A program made the translations under genes and the position numbers. Under the pieces are notes generated by a model. That model saw nothing but the letters and a program-made list of their open reading frames with translations. It was not told the DNA's origin and made no database searches. Below, piece by piece: positions 17,609 to 25,998 of a stretch of DNA of 64,000 bases. The stretch spans positions 2,108,001 to 2,172,000 of the forward strand of contig CP119313.1 of NCBI GenBank assembly GCA_029202485.1, given 5' to 3'. The stretch's first letter is position 1. The number at the start of each line of letters is the position of its first letter. The DNA comes from Candidatus Pedobacter colombiensis. GTDB taxonomy: Bacteria; Bacteroidota; Bacteroidia; Sphingobacteriales; Sphingobacteriaceae.

Positions 17609-18067
17609 TTAGGCCAAATCACCGTATTCTATCCTGATTAATTCTTCTTCAATAAGAGAAATACCAGTAATGGTATCCATCAAATCAAAGGGGATTTGAT
17701 CGCCAAGGCCGTAAGAAGGCATATTGAGCCATTGATGAAATGCATCTGCTGAACCAAACACAGCTATACCCTTGTCGAATAAAGAGAACGATTTTAAAAG
17801 CTTTTCGCTTAAAGGAGCATCCAGTTTTGAAGAACTGGAAATATAATTTTGTATGGTTTTAACATTGGTTTTGAAAGTATCCTGGAATTCTTCTCTGCTG
17901 AATCCGGATAAAGTTAAAAAATCAAGAGCTGCTTTTGCAGATAAGCCTTTTTTAGAATTTGTAAGTAGACTTATTGAATTCTCATACAAGGATTGATATG
18001 GGGCTATTAGCTCAGCAACAACAGATATTTTAGTTTTTGTTTTATAGGGTTTTGAAGTTGCTGCCAT
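17609..18067 (-). CDS. Xre/MbcA/ParS-family antitoxin
   Basis: Protein of 152 residues with an N-terminal helical Xre-like region and the C-terminal MbcA/ParS/Xre toxin-binding domain (DUF2384). The latter is recognisable in ALDFLTLSGFSREEFQ, AVFGSADAFHQWLNMPSYGLGDQIPFDLMDTITG and the terminal ELIRIEYGDLA. It neutralises the RES toxin encoded 2 bp downstream and likely represses the operon. Confidence 0.88.
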   Translation of the reverse strand: MAATSKPYKTKTKISVVAELIAPYQSLYENSISLLTNSKKGLSAKAALDFLTLSGFSREEFQDTFKTNVKTIQNYISSSSKLDAPLSEKLLKSFSLFDKGIAVFGSADAFHQWLNMPSYGLGDQIPFDLMDTITGISLIEEELIRIEYGDLA

Positions 18068-18130
18068 AATTTTCGTATTTAAGGTTATTCAAATGTAAGA
18101 AAAATTTCTGGCATTACTGGAATTTTTTCT

Positions 18131-18493
18131 TTAAATAGGTAGTTGTTCTTTTACCTGATGAATAAAGTGATTAAGATCAAATGGTTTACTAATAAAATCA
18201 TCTGCACCAGCTTCATCTAATGCTGATTTTTCAGCCGCATGAGCCGACATAATAATGATTGGAATATTTAACGTTGCCGCTTCTGATTTTAACTTATGAC
18301 ATATACTAATACCATTACCATCAGGTAGCATCACATCTAAAATGATCAAATTTGGTCTATGTACAAGCAAACCACTATAGAATGCCGCTGCAGTAGCAAA
18401 AGCTTCTACTTCATAGCCTTCTTCTACAAGCACATATTCAATAATAAACCTAATATCTTCATCATCTTCAACAAGATGTATAAAATTAGCCAT
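18131..18493 (-). CDS. Single-domain response regulator
   Basis: CheY-like receiver domain only, 120 residues. The acidic pocket (EDDED near residue 9), phospho-acceptor Asp in LIILDVMLPDG, Thr/Ser position in IIMSAHA and Lys in FISKPFDL are all present. There is no output domain, so it must act by protein contact. No histidine kinase lies nearby. The next gene on the same strand is the Xre antitoxin (63 bp away). Confidence 0.9.
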   Translation of the reverse strand: MANFIHLVEDDEDIRFIIEYVLVEEGYEVEAFATAAAFYSGLLVHRPNLIILDVMLPDGNGISICHKLKSEAATLNIPIIIMSAHAAEKSALDEAGADDFISKPFDLNHFIHQVKEQLPI

Positions 18494-18638
18494 GATTAAT
18501 ACTTCGCTTCCGGATAATTATTAATTGAATAACTTAGGAAATAACCATTTTATGACTCAAAAGGTTTTTAAAAATAATAAAGATCGAACACAGGCAGCAA
18601 TAGAAGCCAGGTTCTGTAGGTTTATTTACAAAAAAATA

Positions 18639-18646
18639 TATATTTG
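18639..18646 (+). promoter_or_regulatory. Possible -7 element before the Hc1-like gene
   Basis: TATATTTG matches TAnnTTTG exactly, 64 bases before the ATG at 18711. No good -33 TTTG is found at the usual distance, so the call is tentative. Confidence 0.35.
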
Positions 18647-18710
18647 GCTTAAATTAAAATGGGATCGGTATAAGCAGCTTCCATATTATTAAAGAAAAAA
18701 CACAAAAAAC

Positions 18711-18890
18711 ATGGAAAAATTTTCAAAAGTTAAAGAATTATTAGCATCTGTTGAGGCTGATGCAGAGAAATTTTATAGTGCAGGAAACAATGCTGCAGGT
18801 ACAAGAGTGCGTAAAGCTATGCAAGATTTAAAAGTATTAGCTCAGGAGATCCGCACTGAAGTTACAGAGAAAAAAAATAGTGCTAAATAA
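18711..18890 (+). CDS. Histone H1-like protein (Hc1 family), 59 residues
   Basis: Small helical, lysine-rich protein beginning MEKFSKVKELLASVEADAEK and ending KKNSAK. Length and pattern (KFYSAGNNAAGTRVRKAMQDLKVLAQEIR) match the short Hc1-like DNA-binding proteins common in Bacteroidota. The N-terminal half is a predicted amphipathic helix, and there is no membrane segment. It stands alone, with a clean terminator 15 bp downstream. A role in nucleoid packing is inferred from the family. Confidence 0.8.
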   Translation: MEKFSKVKELLASVEADAEKFYSAGNNAAGTRVRKAMQDLKVLAQEIRTEVTEKKNSAK

Positions 18891-18905
18891 TATCTGATAC
18901 TATAA

Positions 18906-18945
18906 ATATCAGTAGCCTGCGCTTGTTGGCTACTGATATTTTCTA
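18906..18945 (+). terminator. Rho-independent terminator after the Hc1-like gene
   Basis: A perfect 12-bp stem (18906-18917 with 18928-18939), a 10-nt loop and TTTTCT following. It lies 15 bases past the stop codon. Confidence 0.9.
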
Positions 18946-18953
18946 TTTAAATT

Positions 18954-19949
18954 ATGTCATACACTCCCAACAGTTCCAGGTACACACAGATGCAATATCG
19001 CCGATGTGGCAAAAGTGGATTAAAATTATCTGCAATTTCTTTAGGATTGTGGCATAATTTCGGCCATGTCGATCAGTTAGAAAATTGCAGTAACATCTTA
19101 AAGTTAGCTTTTGATCAAGGGATTACTCACTTTGATCTGGCTAATAATTATGGACCTCCTCCGGGTTCAGCCGAAGAAAATTTTGGACGTTTACTAGAAC
19201 GAGATTTTTCAGGATATAGAGACGAAATGATTATTTCTACCAAGGCAGGTTATACCATGTGGGATGGTCCTTACGGCGATTGGGGCTCTAAAAAATACCT
19301 GGTATCTAGTCTTGATCAGAGCTTAAAACGATTAAAACTCGATTATGTTGACATTTTCTATCATCATCGTCCTGATCCTGAAACCCCTTTAGAAGAAACC
19401 ATGGCGGCGCTTGATCTGGTCGTTCGCCAGGGCAAGGCTTTATATGTGGGGATTTCGAATTATAAACCGATTGAAGCAGCCAGAGCTATTCAAATACTGA
19501 AAGAACTGGGAACTCCGTGTATCATCCACCAACCAAAGTACTCCATGTACGAACGCTGGATAGAAGAGGGCTTGTTGGATATGCTAGGAAATGAAGGTGT
19601 AGGTTGCATTCCCTTTTCACCTCTGGCTCAGGGGATGCTAACTGATAAGTATCTAAAAGGAATTCCTGCTGATTCAAGGGCAGCAAAAGCACAAGGAGCC
19701 CTCCAACAAAACCAAATTACGGAAGAACGGTTAATACAGTTAAATCAATTGAACGCAATTGCGGAAAGGCGTGGACAAAAACTAGCTCAAATGGCTTTGT
19801 CCTGGATACTACGAGATGAACGCATTACTTCTGTTTTAGTTGGCGCAAGCAAACCTGAGCAATTATCAGATTCTTTAGCTTGTTTAAACAATATTACTTT
19901 CAGTAAAACTGAACTCGATCAAATAGAGCATATCCTTTCTGGTGTTTAA
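18954..19949 (+). CDS. Aldo/keto reductase (YghZ / Kv-beta-like)
   Basis: NADPH-dependent aldehyde reductase of 331 residues. The family tetrad is visible: Asp/Tyr in HFDLANNYGPPPGSAEENFG, Lys in ISTKAGYTMWDGPYG and His in DIFYHHRPDPETP. The C-terminal cofactor segment is SVLVGASKPEQL. The insert around MWDGPYGDWGSKKYL is characteristic of the YghZ (glyceraldehyde-3-phosphate reductase) group. The start lies just after the Hc1 terminator; yceH follows by 40 bp. Confidence 0.9.
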   Translation: MSYTPNSSRYTQMQYRRCGKSGLKLSAISLGLWHNFGHVDQLENCSNILKLAFDQGITHFDLANNYGPPPGSAEENFGRLLERDFSGYRDEMIISTKAGYTMWDGPYGDWGSKKYLVSSLDQSLKRLKLDYVDIFYHHRPDPETPLEETMAALDLVVRQGKALYVGISNYKPIEAARAIQILKELGTPCIIHQPKYSMYERWIEEGLLDMLGNEGVGCIPFSPLAQGMLTDKYLKGIPADSRAAKAQGALQQNQITEERLIQLNQLNAIAERRGQKLAQMALSWILRDERITSVLVGASKPEQLSDSLACLNNITFSKTELDQIEHILSGV

Positions 19950-19989
19950 AATTAATGTAGCATAACATGATTTATTTCTATATTTAGAG

Positions 19990-20640
19990 ATGGAATCTTC
20001 GCAAACTTTACCAATTCTTGACGGTGTCGAACTTCGCGTTTTAGGCGTACTAATGGAGAAATCGAAAACAACCCCAGAGTATTATCCTATGACAATCAAT
20101 GCAATTGCGCTTGCTTGTAACCAAAAAACATCCCGAAAACCTGTGGTTCAATATGATGAGCAAACTGTAATATTGGCATTGGATACTTTAAAAAGAAAAA
20201 GCCTTGTCTCTACAGCTACCGGTGGCTCAAGCCGTAGTGTAAAATACAAACATAATTTCGCTATAGTATTTCCGGTTACCCCACCCGAAGTATCTGTAAT
20301 TTGTTTGTTGATATTAAGAGGGGCGCAAACCCCTGGTGAATTAAACATAAACTCCGGAAGGATGTATGAGTTTGAATCACTTGATGAGGTGCAATCCGTA
20401 CTCGAAAGACTTTCAGATCCTGAAATGCCTTACGTACTGCAGCTGCCTAAACGTGCAGGCCAGAAAGAGGTAAGATACGTCCATTTATTAGGAGGTGCTC
20501 CAGATCTTACCCAGATTGATCAACAAGATGAACCTTATAGCAGACCAGCTTCTGAGTTAGAAACAAGACTTACTAAAGTAGAGCAAGAGCTTGCCGAACT
20601 GAAAGTGGCTTTCGATAAGCTGATGAAAGAATTATATTGA
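19990..20640 (+). CDS. yceH: YceH-family protein (DUF480)
   Basis: Protein of 216 residues with two winged-helix domains. Diagnostic stretches are the N-terminal LDGVELRVLGVLMEKSKTTPEYYPM and LALACNQKTSRKPV, the RGAQTPGEL segment in the second domain, and a C-terminal coiled coil (LETRLTKVEQELAELK). The function is not established for the family. It ends 2 bp from the convergent HTH gene and marks the left border of the capsule locus. Confidence 0.9.
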   Translation: MESSQTLPILDGVELRVLGVLMEKSKTTPEYYPMTINAIALACNQKTSRKPVVQYDEQTVILALDTLKRKSLVSTATGGSSRSVKYKHNFAIVFPVTPPEVSVICLLILRGAQTPGELNINSGRMYEFESLDEVQSVLERLSDPEMPYVLQLPKRAGQKEVRYVHLLGGAPDLTQIDQQDEPYSRPASELETRLTKVEQELAELKVAFDKLMKELY

Positions 20641-20642
20641 GC

Positions 20643-21092
20643 TTAGATGCAAGATAAACTATGATCTCTTTTATCTATCCGATATTCTTTATCATGGTTA
20701 TATCTGATAGAGCCTCTTGCTGTAATACTTCTAAAATTGCTTTTTGCTTCTGGCTTTGCATATTCACTAAGTAACTCAGTATACTTTTCTAAAAGTGTAA
20801 TGTACTTATTCATCCAGTATTGGATAGAGCAATTGGCATTTTGATCTGTTTTTTCATGCCCCACATCCATTGTAGCCTGCTGTTTTGCATTTGCAAACTC
20901 CTCCGGAAATTCATTTGCAAAGTCATGATTTATTGCTTGCCCAATCTTGCAAATTGTTTCATGATTTAAATGTCCATGTTGAAACCAGTTATAAATGGAT
21001 GTTCTACTAACATGTAGTATTCGTGATAGTTCACTGATTCCGATTTTTGTTCGGACAATGCGTTCTATCACATCCCCTTGATTTGATGTCAT
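20643..21092 (-). CDS. Small HTH DNA-binding protein, paralogue of 45131-45487
   Basis: About 149 residues from the ATG at 21092. This start aligns with that of the paralogue, whereas an upstream in-frame ATG adds 12 unmatched residues. The helix-turn-helix is in IGISELSRILHVSRTSIYNWFQ (about 15-36). A shared C-terminal motif YWMNKYITLLEKYTELLS follows, then a basic tail absent from the paralogue. It is transcribed away from the capsule operon across a 476-bp control region. A locus-specific regulator is likely. Confidence 0.75.
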   Translation of the reverse strand: MTSNQGDVIERIVRTKIGISELSRILHVSRTSIYNWFQHGHLNHETICKIGQAINHDFANEFPEEFANAKQQATMDVGHEKTDQNANCSIQYWMNKYITLLEKYTELLSEYAKPEAKSNFRSITARGSIRYNHDKEYRIDKRDHSLSCI

Positions 21093-21128
21093 AATTAGTT
21101 CATAGGTTAGATGAAACTTACTATACAA

Positions 21129-21568
21129 TAAAAAATGTCAAGATTAGAGGGATGAGCTAATCTTACTTAAAGTTATAAAAAATATTATCAATGAAACAAG
21201 AGTTATTTTTTTTTATAAAAATTATGTCCACTTATATCAAAGCGTATCAATTACCCAAAATGATTTTTTCGCCATAAATGGTTTTTTTGTAAACTTTTAA
21301 GGGGCGGGGGATTGTAAAGGTGTGTACACCCATGTGTGTAAATTATACAATTGTGCGAACAACTCTAAAAATCCTTTATCACCTAATGATATTTTGCATA
21401 GCTTTATTTCATGAAATTAATTGCTTATCAGGATCAATTATTATTTCATTCAAAAATCAGTGTATGTAACTGATGTAGCGAAGCTATATAAAATACAAGC
21501 TTAAAACGGATTGATTCTTTGCTATAGAAGTTGAAATCTAATCAAGTTCAAAATTTAATAAATCTAAT
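21129..21568 (+). promoter_or_regulatory. Capsule-locus control region
   Basis: About 440 bp without a gene, between the divergent HTH gene and the first capsule gene. It is A/T-rich apart from a short GGGGCGGGGG tract near 21301. Around 21320-21355 are several short GTGTGTA/TACAC-like repeats that could bind a regulator. The right part holds the 22-nt leader element listed separately. No open frame of more than a few codons is seen. Confidence 0.6.
21464..21485 (+). promoter_or_regulatory. ops-like 22-nt leader element, forward capsule operon
   Basis: The stretch ends in TGATGTAGCGAAGCT and lies 84 bases before the first capsule ATG. A copy with 21 of 22 identical bases is found in the same sense orientation 53 bases before the upxY ATG (49948-49969). 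The GTAGCG core also occurs in the enterobacterial ops element (GGCGGTAGCGT) read by RfaH. It is a candidate recruitment site for the locus NusG paralogue. Confidence 0.7.
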
Positions 21569-22864
21569 ATGATGTTAGACGCGCACACTAAAATCGCTAT
21601 CATTGGCCTTGGGTATGTAGGCTTGCCATTAGCTGTAGAATTTGCTAAAAAGTATAAAACAATAGGGTTTGATATTAATGAAGAGCGTATAGCTGAGCTC
21701 AATTCTGGATTTGATCTTACACTTGAAATCAGTTCGGCCGACTTAAATCATGTGCTTACATATGATTGTACATCGCCATTGGGTTTATATTGTACCAATG
21801 ATCTTGAAAAAATAAAAAGCTGTACCGTATTTATTGTTACAGTGCCTACGCCAGTAGATAAAAATAACCGACCCGATTTAACACCTTTAATTAAAGCAAG
21901 TATAACCGTTGGTCAGGTGCTTAAAAAGGGAGATATTGTAATTTATGAATCCACTGTTTATCCAGGTGTTACAGAAGACGAATGTGTGCCTGTTTTAGCT
22001 AAAACATCGGGCTTAGCGTTTAATGTTGATTTTTTTGCGGGCTATTCTCCAGAGCGTATCAATCCTGGTGATAAAAGCCATACTGTAGCCAATATTCTTA
22101 AAATAACTTCTGGCTCTACACCAGAAATAGCTGAAATTGTTGATCAGCTTTACAATTCTATTATTATTGCTGGTACTCACAAAGCTTCATCTATCAAAGT
22201 TGCAGAGGCTGCTAAGATCATTGAAAATGCACAACGCGATATCAATATTGCCTTTGTAAATGAGTTGGCTATGATTTTTAATCGTTTAGGAATTAATACT
22301 GACGAAGTATTAAACGCTGCAGGGACAAAATGGAATTTTTTAAATTTTAGACCTGGTTTAGTTGGTGGGCATTGCATTGGAGTAGATCCCTATTATTTAG
22401 CACAAAAGGCGCAAGAGGTTGGTTATCATCCTGAAATTATTCTGGCTGGACGTAGGGTAAACGACGGGATGGGGGCCTATGTTGCTGATCAGTTGATTAA
22501 ACAGATGATTCAAAATAATACACATATCATTGGTGCTAAAGTGCTGGTTTTGGGCTTTACATTTAAAGAGAACTGCCCAGACGTACGTAACACCAAAGTA
22601 ATAGATATTATTAACCGCTTAAAAGAATATAATGTAGATGTAACAGTTCACGACCCATGGGCAAATGTGGAGAATGCGAAACATGAATACGGTATTATTT
22701 GTGAGAATGGGGAATCGAAAACGAGAAAGTACGATGGAATATTATTAGCAGTTGCTCATCTAGAGTTTAAGAATATTGATTTGAGAGGTTTGTGTAAAAA
22801 AAATGGAGTAATATATGATGTGAAATCTGTTCTGCCTGATGAAATGGTAAACGCTCGTTTATAA
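21569..22864 (+). CDS. UDP-sugar 6-dehydrogenase (TviB/WbpA-like)
   Basis: Oxidises a UDP-hexose(amine) to its uronic acid with NAD+. The 431 residues contain the Rossmann GLGYVGLPLAVEFAKKY at the N-terminus, the active-site lysine in VAEAAKIIENAQRDINIAF and the catalytic cysteine in VGGHCIGVDPYYL. The C-terminal domain carries LGFTFKENCPDVRNTK. The style is that of TviB/WbpA/VipA, which use UDP-GlcNAc. First gene of the forward capsule operon. Two tandem ATG codons make the exact start uncertain by one residue. Confidence 0.9.
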   Translation: MMLDAHTKIAIIGLGYVGLPLAVEFAKKYKTIGFDINEERIAELNSGFDLTLEISSADLNHVLTYDCTSPLGLYCTNDLEKIKSCTVFIVTVPTPVDKNNRPDLTPLIKASITVGQVLKKGDIVIYESTVYPGVTEDECVPVLAKTSGLAFNVDFFAGYSPERINPGDKSHTVANILKITSGSTPEIAEIVDQLYNSIIIAGTHKASSIKVAEAAKIIENAQRDINIAFVNELAMIFNRLGINTDEVLNAAGTKWNFLNFRPGLVGGHCIGVDPYYLAQKAQEVGYHPEIILAGRRVNDGMGAYVADQLIKQMIQNNTHIIGAKVLVLGFTFKENCPDVRNTKVIDIINRLKEYNVDVTVHDPWANVENAKHEYGIICENGESKTRKYDGILLAVAHLEFKNIDLRGLCKKNGVIYDVKSVLPDEMVNARL

Positions 22865-22894
22865 CCAATGGTCCATACCTTTTAAGGGGGAGTT

Positions 22895-24337
22895 ATGAGT
22901 TTAAAAAGAAAAACAATAGCAGGTTTGATATGGACCTTTAGTCAACAGTTTGGCGTTCAGTTCATAAGTTTTTTTATAACTATTGTACTCGCACGGATAT
23001 TAGCTCCTTTGGAGTTCGGTTTGATTGCCATGTTATCAGTTTTTATTTCGATAGGCAGTTCTTTAATGGAAAGTGGACTTACTTCTTCGCTTATTAGAGC
23101 AACAGATGCGGACCAAAAAGATTATTCTACTATATTTTTTTTTAATCTGATTGGAAGCGTCGTTATATATGCAATTGTATATTTTCTTGCACCATTTATT
23201 TCATTGTTTTATCATCAGGAAATATTAACTAATATACTGCGGGTTTATTCACTGTCCTTTATTTTGAATGCCTTTTTTGAAGTTCAGAATGCAAGGTTAA
23301 CAAAGGATATGAATTTCAAACTACAGATGCTCATTCAAATGCCTGCTGTTCTATTTGGTGGAATTTTGGGAGTAACGCTAGCTTGGCTGGGATTCGGGGT
23401 TTGGAGCTTGGTGTGGATGAATTTATTCCAATCCTTTTTAATAACCGCACTGCATTGGATATTTTCCGGTTGGCGACCAGATTTTGTATTTGATAAAGCA
23501 AGTTTTAAAAAACACTTTCATTTTGGCTATAAAATGACGTTGTCTGGAGTGTTGGAAACTATCTATAAAAATATTTATGTGTTGATAATTGGCAAAAGCT
23601 ATTCTGCGGACCAGCTCGGTTATTATTCCAGAGCTGATTCTATTAGTCAGTTACCAATTGGAAACATTTCAGCAGCTTTAAATAAGGTTACTTATCCCAT
23701 GTTTTCATCTATTTCAGATGATAATGGAAAATTGAAAGATGTGTACAAAAAATTAATGCAGCAGGTGATTTTTTGGAATGCACCTGCATTAATTTTCCTA
23801 TGTGTAATTGCTGAATCTTTATTTCGGTTTTTAATAACCGAAAAATGGTTGCCCGCTGTGCCTTACTTTCAGATTTTATGTATTGCAGGTATTATGTATC
23901 CTTTACATTCATATAATTTAAACATTTTGAAAGTTAAAGGGAGAAGTGACCTGATTTTAAGACTCGAATTAATAAAGAAAACAATAAGTATAATAGGCAT
24001 ATTGTGTGTTATACCGTTCGGGATTTACGGGCTGTTATATTTTCAGGTGTTTTTTAATTTTATAGCGTATTACATCAATTCAATTTATAGTGGGAAGCTG
24101 ATTAATTATCCAATTAAAGAGCAACTGGAAGATATATCCCCAACTATAGGACTGTCTACCTGCATCGGTCTGATATGTTATTTTTTTGATACTTTTTTAG
24201 CTCATTCATTTAAACTGCCAGATCTGGGCAGGATTATGATTGCCGGTATTGTATACTCGTCTACTTACTTGGGCTGTAGTAATTTGATACAGCTTACTGC
24301 AATAAATGATTTCAAACAATTAATTCTAAGAAGATGA
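22895..24337 (+). CDS. Polysaccharide flippase (Wzx/WzxC-like, MOP superfamily)
   Basis: Integral membrane protein of 480 residues with about 12-14 hydrophobic segments. The N-terminus GLIWTFSQQFGVQFISFFITIVLARIL is typical of the WzxC/MviM-like branch. It would flip undecaprenol-linked repeat units across the inner membrane. The start follows a purine-rich AAGGGGG, unusual for this genome. Substrate cannot be read from sequence. Confidence 0.9.
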   Translation: MSLKRKTIAGLIWTFSQQFGVQFISFFITIVLARILAPLEFGLIAMLSVFISIGSSLMESGLTSSLIRATDADQKDYSTIFFFNLIGSVVIYAIVYFLAPFISLFYHQEILTNILRVYSLSFILNAFFEVQNARLTKDMNFKLQMLIQMPAVLFGGILGVTLAWLGFGVWSLVWMNLFQSFLITALHWIFSGWRPDFVFDKASFKKHFHFGYKMTLSGVLETIYKNIYVLIIGKSYSADQLGYYSRADSISQLPIGNISAALNKVTYPMFSSISDDNGKLKDVYKKLMQQVIFWNAPALIFLCVIAESLFRFLITEKWLPAVPYFQILCIAGIMYPLHSYNLNILKVKGRSDLILRLELIKKTISIIGILCVIPFGIYGLLYFQVFFNFIAYYINSIYSGKLINYPIKEQLEDISPTIGLSTCIGLICYFFDTFLAHSFKLPDLGRIMIAGIVYSSTYLGCSNLIQLTAINDFKQLILRR

Positions 24338-24443
24338 TGTCAGTATAGCCTTTTCTTTAAAATATGAAGGAATATGATGGCTATTTAAAGATTTCAAAAG
24401 TACACTAACTGATTTTTTTTTATTAATTTATAACTACTTCGAA

Positions 24444-25301
24444 ATGTATAATGATGAAATTATTGTAAGTGTTTGTTGTATAACATATAACCATGAAAAA
24501 TACATTGCTGCTGCAATCGAAAGTTTCTTAATGCAAGAAACAGAATTTCGATATGAAATTCTCATTGGAGATGATTGTTCAACAGATAATACAAGAAAAA
24601 TTATTGAGATGTATTGTGAAAGATATCCCGGAAGGATAAGATTAATTTCTCCGTCAAGAAATTTAGGGGGTATAAGGAATCAAATCGCCCTGGTAAATAG
24701 AGCGAATGGGAAATATATTGCGATGTGTGATGGGGATGATTTTTGGACAGACCCCTTTAAATTGCAAAAGCAAGTAGACTTTTTAGAAGCCAATCCCGAT
24801 TATGTTATTTGTTGTCATTATACAAAAGTTATTGATGACAATTATAATACAAAATATGTACATCCTTCGCCAGTGCCTTTAGAATTTACTTATGAAGATT
24901 TACTTTTTGGTAAACGAGAAGAAACCAGGATCTGTTCATTAATGGTAAATAACACAGCAGAAGTTAGAAGTATAGGTAAAGAACACTGGTATTTTGACAC
25001 CTATGGTGCTGATGTTATATTTAAACTACATGCAACATTAAGCACAAGAAAAAAAATTTATGTTTTACCTGAAGTAATGGGTTGTTACCGCATACACGCT
25101 GGGGGTATTTGGAGTATGGCACTTCCAAGAATAAGGAAACGAAGGATGATTAATGATTTCAATTTAGTTATTAAAAAGTTCAGTTATTCGTCATTCCAGA
25201 AAAGAGAGTTATTGAAAATATACATGAAGCAATACTTTCTTTTTGATCTCAGAAGTTTTAAAATTGAAAATGCTTTTAAAACCATTGCAACCTTATTGTA
25301 A
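24444..25301 (+). CDS. Family 2 glycosyltransferase
   Basis: GT-A fold glycosyltransferase of 285 residues. VSVCCITYNHEKYIAAAIESFL at the N-terminus, EILIGDDCSTDNT and the DxD-type CDGDDFW motif (about residue 95) define GT2. There is no C-terminal membrane segment, so it is a cytoplasmic peripheral enzyme. It lies 106 bp after wzx; no terminator was seen in that gap. Sugar specificity is unknown. Confidence 0.9.
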   Translation: MYNDEIIVSVCCITYNHEKYIAAAIESFLMQETEFRYEILIGDDCSTDNTRKIIEMYCERYPGRIRLISPSRNLGGIRNQIALVNRANGKYIAMCDGDDFWTDPFKLQKQVDFLEANPDYVICCHYTKVIDDNYNTKYVHPSPVPLEFTYEDLLFGKREETRICSLMVNNTAEVRSIGKEHWYFDTYGADVIFKLHATLSTRKKIYVLPEVMGCYRIHAGGIWSMALPRIRKRRMINDFNLVIKKFSYSSFQKRELLKIYMKQYFLFDLRSFKIENAFKTIATLL

Positions 25302-25370
25302 GGTTTGTCAAATTGATCAATAATATTTTAGAATCCAGAGAATACCTTTCCAACTCTAATTATAATCATT

Positions 25371-25973
25371 ATGAGGGCTAAAAGAATATTTGATTTTATG
25401 GTGTCACTAATTGGAATAATGCTATTAATGCCAATTCTTCTTATTATCTCTTTATTGATTTGGATGGATTCAAAGGGGGATATATTTTATAAACAAACAC
25501 GTGTTGGACTAAATAAAGTTGACTTTAAATTGTTAAAATTCAGAACCATGTTCTGCGGTGCTGAAAGCTCTGGTCTTTTAACTATTGGTGACCATGATAA
25601 GCGTATAACGCGAATAGGTTTTTGGCTCCGCAAGTATAAAATTGATGAGCTGCCCCAATTATTTAATATTTTAAAAGGGGATATGAGTTTTGTGGGGCCC
25701 AGACCAGAAGTAAATAAATATGTAGAGCTTTACGATTCGATACAGCAAAGGGTGCTTAGTGTTAAACCTGGGATTACCGATTGGGCTTCTATACAATTTG
25801 TAAACGAGCCACAGCTTTTAGCAAGCTCAAAAAACCCGGAAGTTTTTTATATAGAAAATATTATTCCGTATAAAATTATGCAAAATCTTAAATATATAGA
25901 TCACAACAATTTATGGATTGATATAAAAATCATTTTGCTAACAATAAAAAGCATTGTTCTTAAACATAAATGA
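25371..25973 (+). CDS. Initiating phosphoglycosyl transferase (PglC/WcaJ C-domain type)
   Basis: Transfers a sugar-1-phosphate to undecaprenyl phosphate, starting the repeat unit. It is a short, monotopic form of 200 residues. A single re-entrant hydrophobic helix (about 9-31) is followed by LKFRTM, the catalytic Asp-Glu pair in KIDELPQLFNIL, FVGPRPE and KPGITDWASIQF. It lacks the extra N-terminal membrane domain of WcaJ. Gene order beside wzx and wzy supports its role. Confidence 0.92.
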   Translation: MRAKRIFDFMVSLIGIMLLMPILLIISLLIWMDSKGDIFYKQTRVGLNKVDFKLLKFRTMFCGAESSGLLTIGDHDKRITRIGFWLRKYKIDELPQLFNILKGDMSFVGPRPEVNKYVELYDSIQQRVLSVKPGITDWASIQFVNEPQLLASSKNPEVFYIENIIPYKIMQNLKYIDHNNLWIDIKIILLTIKSIVLKHK

Positions 25974-25998
25974 TAAAAAATCGCTTTAAATATCAAAT

